Source of the DNA: Deltaproteobacteria bacterium
GTDB taxonomy: Bacteria; Desulfobacterota; Desulfobacteria; Desulfobacterales; Desulfatibacillaceae
Length of the DNA: 64,000 nucleotides
Assembly: GCA_016235345.1 (NCBI GenBank)
Contig: JACRLG010000016.1
Location: 1 to 64,000, forward strand
Direction of reading: 5' to 3'
Part shown: in pieces, positions 63,447 through 64,000 of the stretch
How the letters are laid out: every line of letters begins with the position of its first letter
How positions within the stretch are numbered: position 1 is the first letter of the stretch
Notes under the pieces: generated by a model
Told to the model about the DNA's origin: nothing
Seen by the model: the letters and a program-made list of their open reading frames with translations, nothing else
Databases searched by the model: none
Program-made: the position numbers and the translations under genes

Positions 63447-64000
63447 ATGAATTCAGTTTCTTCTTTCATCTTCGCCCCCTTCACAAGCCTGGGACGAGCC
63501 TTTCTCGGCCTCATTTCCGAGATGGGGCGCTTGTTCCTTTTTTTCACGTACAGCTTTGCCTTCATCTTCACCTGGCCCTTTCCCTGGCGCAAGACCCTGT
63601 CCCAGGTCGATTTCATAGGGGCCCGCTCCTTTTTCGTCATCTTCCTCACCGCCCTTTCCACCGGCATGGTGCTTGGCCTTCAGGGCTATTACGCCCTTGC
63701 CGGTTTCGGCTCCGAAGGGCTTTTGGGCGCAACCGTGGCCAATACCCTTATCCGGGAGATGGGTCCGGTTCTCACGGCCATCATGGTGACCGCCCGTGCC
63801 GGAAGCGCAATGGCCGCCGAAATCGGGGTCATGCGGATTTCCGAGCAGATAGACGCCCTGGAAACAATGGAGATCAACCCGGTGCGTTTCCTGGTCACCC
63901 CCAGGCTGGTTGCGGCGCTTTTCTCCATGCCCCTTCTCACCGCGATTTTCGACGTCGTTGGGATAGTGGGCGGATACCTTTCAGGCTCCATGCTCTTGAA
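63447..64000 (+). CDS. mlaE: MlaE/YrbE-type ABC transporter permease, cut by the window edge
   Basis: At least 184 residues, open at the right end. The protein begins MNSVSSFIFAPFTSLGRAFL. It contains FFVIFLTALSTGMVLGLQGY, then the MlaE signature IREMGPVLTAIMVTARAGSA and AMAAEIGVMRISEQIDALE with METMEINPVRFLVTPRL following. MlaE forms the membrane part of the phospholipid (or toluene-tolerance) transporter between the inner and outer membrane, with MlaF, MlaD, MlaB and MlaC. The partners presumably lie beyond the window. GAGGG upstream of the ATG is a plausible ribosome binding site. Confidence 0.9.
   Translation, partial: MNSVSSFIFAPFTSLGRAFLGLISEMGRLFLFFTYSFAFIFTWPFPWRKTLSQVDFIGARSFFVIFLTALSTGMVLGLQGYYALAGFGSEGLLGATVANTLIREMGPVLTAIMVTARAGSAMAAEIGVMRISEQIDALETMEINPVRFLVTPRLVAALFSMPLLTAIFDVVGIVGGYLSGSMLL

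Overview
The window is a GC-rich bacterial chromosome segment, most likely from a Desulfobacterota (deltaproteobacterial) anaerobe of the sulfate-reducer type. The basis is gene content: a Tmc/Hme-like membrane redox pair (b-type cytochrome plus HdrD-like iron-sulfur protein), a glycyl radical enzyme, many PAS-type two-component proteins, sigma-54 regulation, a TauE-type transporter operon, and a HesB/IscA-like protein with an in-frame TGA at a cysteine position. No 16S or other marker gene is present, so the assignment is inference.

Layout. 1-400: end of an IS3-type element and a tRNA-Arg(CCT). 460-680: a degenerate tandem array with a 29-nt period. 0.97-13.1 kb: a radical SAM/B12 protein with a membrane propeller protein, Pcm, a methyltransferase, oligoribonuclease, a YprB-like nuclease and a very large GGDEF-ATPase-HEAT protein. 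13.8-16.3 kb: a PAS histidine kinase behind a sigma-54-like promoter. 16.7-20.5 kb: a TetR regulator and a glycyl radical enzyme with an SCP2-like N-terminus but no activase. 20.7-30.9 kb: mostly housekeeping (Sua5/YciO, CutA, hydrolases, HtpX, TauE/Usp operon, FGGY kinase). 31-40.7 kb: a regulatory and energy block. An RR-HK-sigma-54 activator operon runs leftward. A sigma-54 promoter drives a rightward operon of a small protein, a response regulator, TmcC-like, TmcB-like and a second response regulator, followed by a degenerate hybrid kinase. 40.6-43.4 kb: two SGNH-hydrolase-like membrane proteins. 43.7-54.5 kb: DAG kinase-like, anti-sigma-like ATPase, ABC-F ATPase, RNase J, two small membrane proteins, and an ndk-trmJ-FAH-mdh operon. 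54.7-58.9 kb: macro domain protein, two HesB-like paralogs (one Cys, one probable Sec) and cobO-cobQ under a cobalamin riboswitch. 59.3-64 kb: a secreted propeller/repeat protein, a DUF1566 lipoprotein and the start of an MlaE-type permease.

Two observations stand out. First, nine copies of a long imperfect palindrome (about 125-190 bp) are scattered through the window. Almost all sit exactly at gene 3' ends, in a fixed orientation to the gene, and in six copies the element's terminal TAA or TAG is the gene's stop codon. The inner arms differ in sequence but remain paired. Second, the regulatory block at 31-40.7 kb has a consistent design: a sigma-54 activator whose sensory domain looks like a catalytically dead ArsC-type phosphatase faces a sigma-54 promoter for the membrane redox operon, with repeated TGTCTCA boxes between them.

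All calls come from reading the sequence; no database search was run. Start codons were chosen mainly from ribosome binding sites and family length.
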